Assembly: GCA_002360535.1 (NCBI GenBank)
Contig: DEQR01000020.1
Coordinates: 95,829 to 103,587, forward strand
Source: Thiobacillus sp. UBA3361
GTDB taxonomy: Bacteria > Pseudomonadota > Gammaproteobacteria > Burkholderiales > Thiobacillaceae
Direction: 5' to 3'
DNA length: 7,759 nucleotides
Each line of letters opens with the position of its first letter. Within the stretch, counting starts at the first letter, position 1. Made by a program: the position numbers and the translations under genes. Positions 6,018-7,759 of the stretch are shown here, piece after piece. The notes below the pieces were generated by a model, which worked only from the letters and a program-made list of their open reading frames with translations, searched no databases and was not told the DNA's origin.

Positions 6018-6046
6018 ACAGTTATTTTCCCGCCGCGCGCTTGTGC

Positions 6047-6925
6047 TCAGCCGCTGGCGGCAAGCAGGCCGTCGATCATGTGCCCTGCCTGGCCGGCATA
6101 GCCGCCGCCAAACAGGTTGTAATGGTTGAGGACGTGATACAGGTTGTACAGGGTGCGGCGGGTGGCGTAACCCGCATCCACCGGCCAGGCTTCGCGGTAG
6201 GCGGCGTAGAACTCCGCCGGGAAGCCGCCGAACAGCTCTGTCATGGCAAGGTCGGCCTCGCGGTCGCCGTAATAGACCGCCGGATCGAACAGCACCGGCT
6301 CGCCGTCCGCATAGCCGAAGTTGCCCCCCCACAGGTCGCCGTGCAGCAATGACGGCGCAGGCCGATAGCCCGGAAAGAAGCACTCCAGGCGGTCGAGCAG
6401 GCGCTCGCCCTTGGCAGTCAGCTGGCGGCCGATGCCGCGGCGTGCGGCCAGATCCAATTGATAGCCCAGCCGCCGCCGGCGGTAGAAGCCGATCCAGTCT
6501 TCCGCGGGGGTGTTGAGCTGGTGGGTGGCGCCGATGGTGTTGTCGCGCCACCAGCCGTAGCTGTCCTGGACATGCCGGTGCAACGCGGCCAGGCGCCGAC
6601 CCAGTTCGGTGCCACTGCCCCTGCCGCCCAAGTCCAGGTGCTCCAGCACCAGGTAGGCCTGGCCGTCCGCGACACCGTGGCAGACGGGACGCGGCACGCG
6701 GATGGCGCCGGTTGCCAGGATTTCGGCCAAACCGTCCGCCTCGGCCGCGAACATGTCCGCCCGGCCGGCATCGTTCAGCTTGACGAAGTAGCGCCGGCCG
6801 TCGCGCCCGTCCAGGGCCTGGGCCCGGTTGATGCAGCCGCCGCCGGCGTAGTTGCAGGCCGCCAGATCGAACGCCTGTCCGGTGGCCTCGCTGATGGCCT
6901 GGGCGATGCGGACCAGGCCGGCCAC
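6047..6925 (-). CDS. Fructosamine kinase family protein
   Basis: With the GTG start the protein has 292 residues, near the 286 of E. coli YniA. The family (fructosamine/ketosamine-3-kinase, aminoglycoside-phosphotransferase fold) phosphorylates sugar adducts on protein amines so that they break down; the exact substrate here is unknown. The N-lobe shows GGGCINRA (28-35), the ATP-binding lysine in YFVKLN (Lys49) and an acidic helix residue in AEADGL (Glu62). The C-lobe has the catalytic loop HGDLWGGNFGY (195-205; Asp197, Asn202) and the metal-binding FDPAVYYGDREADLAM (213-228; Asp214). GTG at 6925 is chosen because the family motifs then begin at the usual distance and GAGCGG lies upstream; a CTG at 6940 overlapping the DUF971 stop is possible. 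The longer open frame upstream is only a shadow of the DUF971 gene. It follows that gene with an 11-base gap, so the two are probably co-transcribed. Confidence 0.87.
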   Translation of the reverse strand: MAGLVRIAQAISEATGQAFDLAACNYAGGGCINRAQALDGRDGRRYFVKLNDAGRADMFAAEADGLAEILATGAIRVPRPVCHGVADGQAYLVLEHLDLGGRGSGTELGRRLAALHRHVQDSYGWWRDNTIGATHQLNTPAEDWIGFYRRRRLGYQLDLAARRGIGRQLTAKGERLLDRLECFFPGYRPAPSLLHGDLWGGNFGYADGEPVLFDPAVYYGDREADLAMTELFGGFPAEFYAAYREAWPVDAGYATRRTLYNLYHVLNHYNLFGGGYAGQAGHMIDGLLAASG

Positions 6926-6936
6926 TGGCGCGCCGC

Positions 6937-7323
6937 TCAGACGATGCTCTTGGGCTCGCGCGACTCGCCGGCCGCTTCCAGCCGGTGCAGATAGGCCTGC
7001 CAGTAGCTGTCCTGGTGCACGCCCAGGTCGTACAGATAGTCCCAGGAGTAGATGCCCGAGTCGTGGCCGTCGGAGAAGAACAGGCACACGGCGTACTGGC
7101 CCACCGGCTCGATGTTGTTGATCTCCACGTACTTCTTGCCCACCTGCAGCACCTCCTGGCCCGGCCCGTGGCCACGCACCTCCGCCGAGGGGGAAAACAC
7201 CCGCAGGAACTCGTAGGGCAGGTTGAAGCGCGAACCGTCGCTGAACGCGATCTCCATGTATTTGGACTGCTGGTGCAGCTTGATCTCGGTGGGAATGGGG
7301 ATGGTGGGTGAAAGGCCGCCCAT
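6937..7323 (-). CDS. DUF971 (GBBH-like N-terminal domain) protein
   Basis: A 128-residue protein made of a single DUF971 domain, the fold that forms the N-terminus of gamma-butyrobetaine hydroxylase. Visible features are MEIAFSDG (23-30), LPYEFLRVFSPSAEVRGHG (35-53) and the closing segment from IEPVGQYAV (71-79) through FSDGHDSGIYSWDYL (83-97), which are typical of the family. No dioxygenase domain and no zinc-binding cysteine set are present (one Cys, at 80). Related stand-alone domains occur in iron-sulfur biogenesis proteins, but this protein's function is not known. The ATG is well supported by AAGGAG (7334-7329) five bases upstream. It sits between the helicase-nuclease and the fructosamine kinase, on the same strand. 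Confidence 0.88.
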   Translation of the reverse strand: MGGLSPTIPIPTEIKLHQQSKYMEIAFSDGSRFNLPYEFLRVFSPSAEVRGHGPGQEVLQVGKKYVEINNIEPVGQYAVCLFFSDGHDSGIYSWDYLYDLGVHQDSYWQAYLHRLEAAGESREPKSIV

Positions 7324-7328
7324 GCTGG

Positions 7329-7334
7329 CTCCTT
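7329..7334 (-). promoter_or_regulatory. Ribosome binding site of the DUF971 gene
   Basis: Minus strand AAGGAG lies five bases before the ATG at 7323. It is the cleanest Shine-Dalgarno in the right half of the window and fixes this start. Confidence 0.75.
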
Positions 7335-7343
7335 GGCTCAGGT

Positions 7344-7363
7344 CTATCAGGAATGGCTGATAG
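7344..7363. repeat. Short inverted repeat between helicase and DUF971 genes
   Basis: CTATCAG (7344-7350) and CTGATAG (7357-7363) are perfect inverted copies separated by six bases. The dyad lies in the 63-base gap between the helicase stop and the DUF971 start, just upstream of the latter's ribosome binding site. It has no T-run, so a terminator role is doubtful; an RNA hairpin or a protein-binding dyad is possible. Confidence 0.4.
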
Positions 7364-7386
7364 TGTGCCCTGCGCCGGCTTGGCGA

Positions 7387-7759
7387 TCAAGGCCGAGTAT
7401 TTTTATCGGGTATTTCGTAGAGCCTGCCGTCCGCGAATACCAGGGCACAGCGGATGGGTTTGGGTCGGTACAACTCATCCATGGCGCGCCGGTAGCCCGC
7501 CAGTTGATCCAGATAGGGCCGGGCGCGGACGGCCAGGTCGGACTCGTCCAGCCCACCGGTCTTGTAATCCAGTACCCAGACTTCCGACCGGAACTCCACC
7601 AGGCGGTCGATACGGCGCCGCTGGCCGGCCGCGTCCAGGTATTCCAGTTCGTTGTGGGCGGCCAGGTATTGGCCGGGGTCGAAGAAGGGGCGCAGTTCCG
7701 GACTGGCGAGGATGCGGTCCGCCATAGCCGCCGCCGTGTCTCGGGTTTCGCGCGGCAGG
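7387..7759 (-). CDS. UvrD/RecB-type helicase-nuclease, C-terminal part (partial)
   Basis: The open frame runs off the right edge, so only the last 123 codons are visible. They encode a RecB-family PD-(D/E)XK nuclease domain. The motif RRIDRLVEF holds an Asp (codon 7608-7606), 13 residues before the Asp of LDYKTG (7569-7567), with the Lys two residues later. This is the same D-13-D-x-K spacing as the catalytic residues of E. coli RecB (Asp1067, Asp1080, Lys1082). A downstream QLAGY segment matches the QxxxY motif of the family. The domain is therefore probably active in processing DNA ends. In proteins of this kind the helicase part lies N-terminal, outside this window, so calling it AddA-like, RecB-like or another UvrD-type exonuclease is inference. 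An internal ATG at 7725 is not the real start because the frame remains open to the edge. Confidence 0.8.
   Translation of the reverse strand, partial: LPRETRDTAAAMADRILASPELRPFFDPGQYLAAHNELEYLDAAGQRRRIDRLVEFRSEVWVLDYKTGGLDESDLAVRARPYLDQLAGYRRAMDELYRPKPIRCALVFADGRLYEIPDKNTRP

Noticed and set aside
6008..6019. Palindrome TTTGCCGGCAAA overlapping the rpmE -35 box as a zinc (Zur) operator or kinase terminator
   Set aside because: It does not resemble the AT-rich Zur box, the zinc-containing L31 is not the usual Zur target, and the TGCC/GGCA stem before a T5 run is only four base pairs.
5961..7175. Long minus-strand alternative frame of Arg/Pro-rich sequence across the kinase and DUF971 genes
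   Set aside because: Out of frame with two genes that have clear family motifs and good starts.
6926..7390. N-terminal extension of the fructosamine kinase to 447 residues
   Set aside because: The extra part overlaps the DUF971 gene in another frame, is Arg/Pro/Gly-rich, and makes the protein much longer than the family.
1..7759. CRISPR array, tRNA, rRNA, insertion sequence or phage genes
   Set aside because: No regularly spaced direct repeats, no cloverleaf or rRNA sequence, and no transposase or phage-type protein were seen on either strand.

Overview
The window is GC-rich bacterial chromosome. Every gene I can support lies on the minus strand, so transcription runs from high to low coordinates. 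The content suggests a proteobacterium (beta or gamma) able to use H2 metabolically. The reasons are a soluble NAD-linked [NiFe]-hydrogenase operon of the Cupriavidus type (HoxE-like domain fused into HoxF), a sigma-54 promoter in front of it, a Pseudomonas-type REP element at the left edge, and ordinary proteobacterial housekeeping genes. I cannot name a species.

Layout in the direction of transcription (right to left). (a) 7387-7759 is the 3' end of a UvrD/RecB-type helicase-nuclease with an intact RecB-like nuclease site. (b) 6937-7323 is a DUF971 protein, followed by a fructosamine-kinase family protein at 6047-6925 that probably uses a GTG start. (c) rpmE (ribosomal protein bL31, zinc-ribbon form) at 5742-5951 has its own promoter at 5989-6017 and a very clear intrinsic terminator at 5689-5711. 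(d) A multi-pass GT-C/PMT-like glycosyltransferase (4117-5667) overlaps mobA (3489-4124), the molybdenum cofactor guanylyltransferase. (e) A regulatory gap at 3223-3488 holds a consensus-perfect sigma-54 promoter. (f) hoxF (1348-3222), hoxU (587-1351) and hoxY (33-590) are joined by ATGA overlaps. (g) A REP hairpin occupies 1-22.

HoxF and HoxU form the diaphorase half of the enzyme: FMN and NAD(H) in HoxF, and an iron-sulfur relay in HoxU. HoxY is the small subunit of the hydrogenase half. Its catalytic NiFe partner HoxH is not in the window and, if present nearby, should lie to the left of position 1, beyond the REP. No maturation (hyp) or regulatory (hoxA/B/C/J) genes are visible here.

I do not see a clearly new biological system. 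The points most worth a second look are the sigma-54 promoter, the half-lost NuoE-type cysteine set in HoxF, the extra cysteines in HoxY and HoxU, the REP directly after hoxY, and the glycosyltransferase start squeezed directly behind the rpmE terminator.
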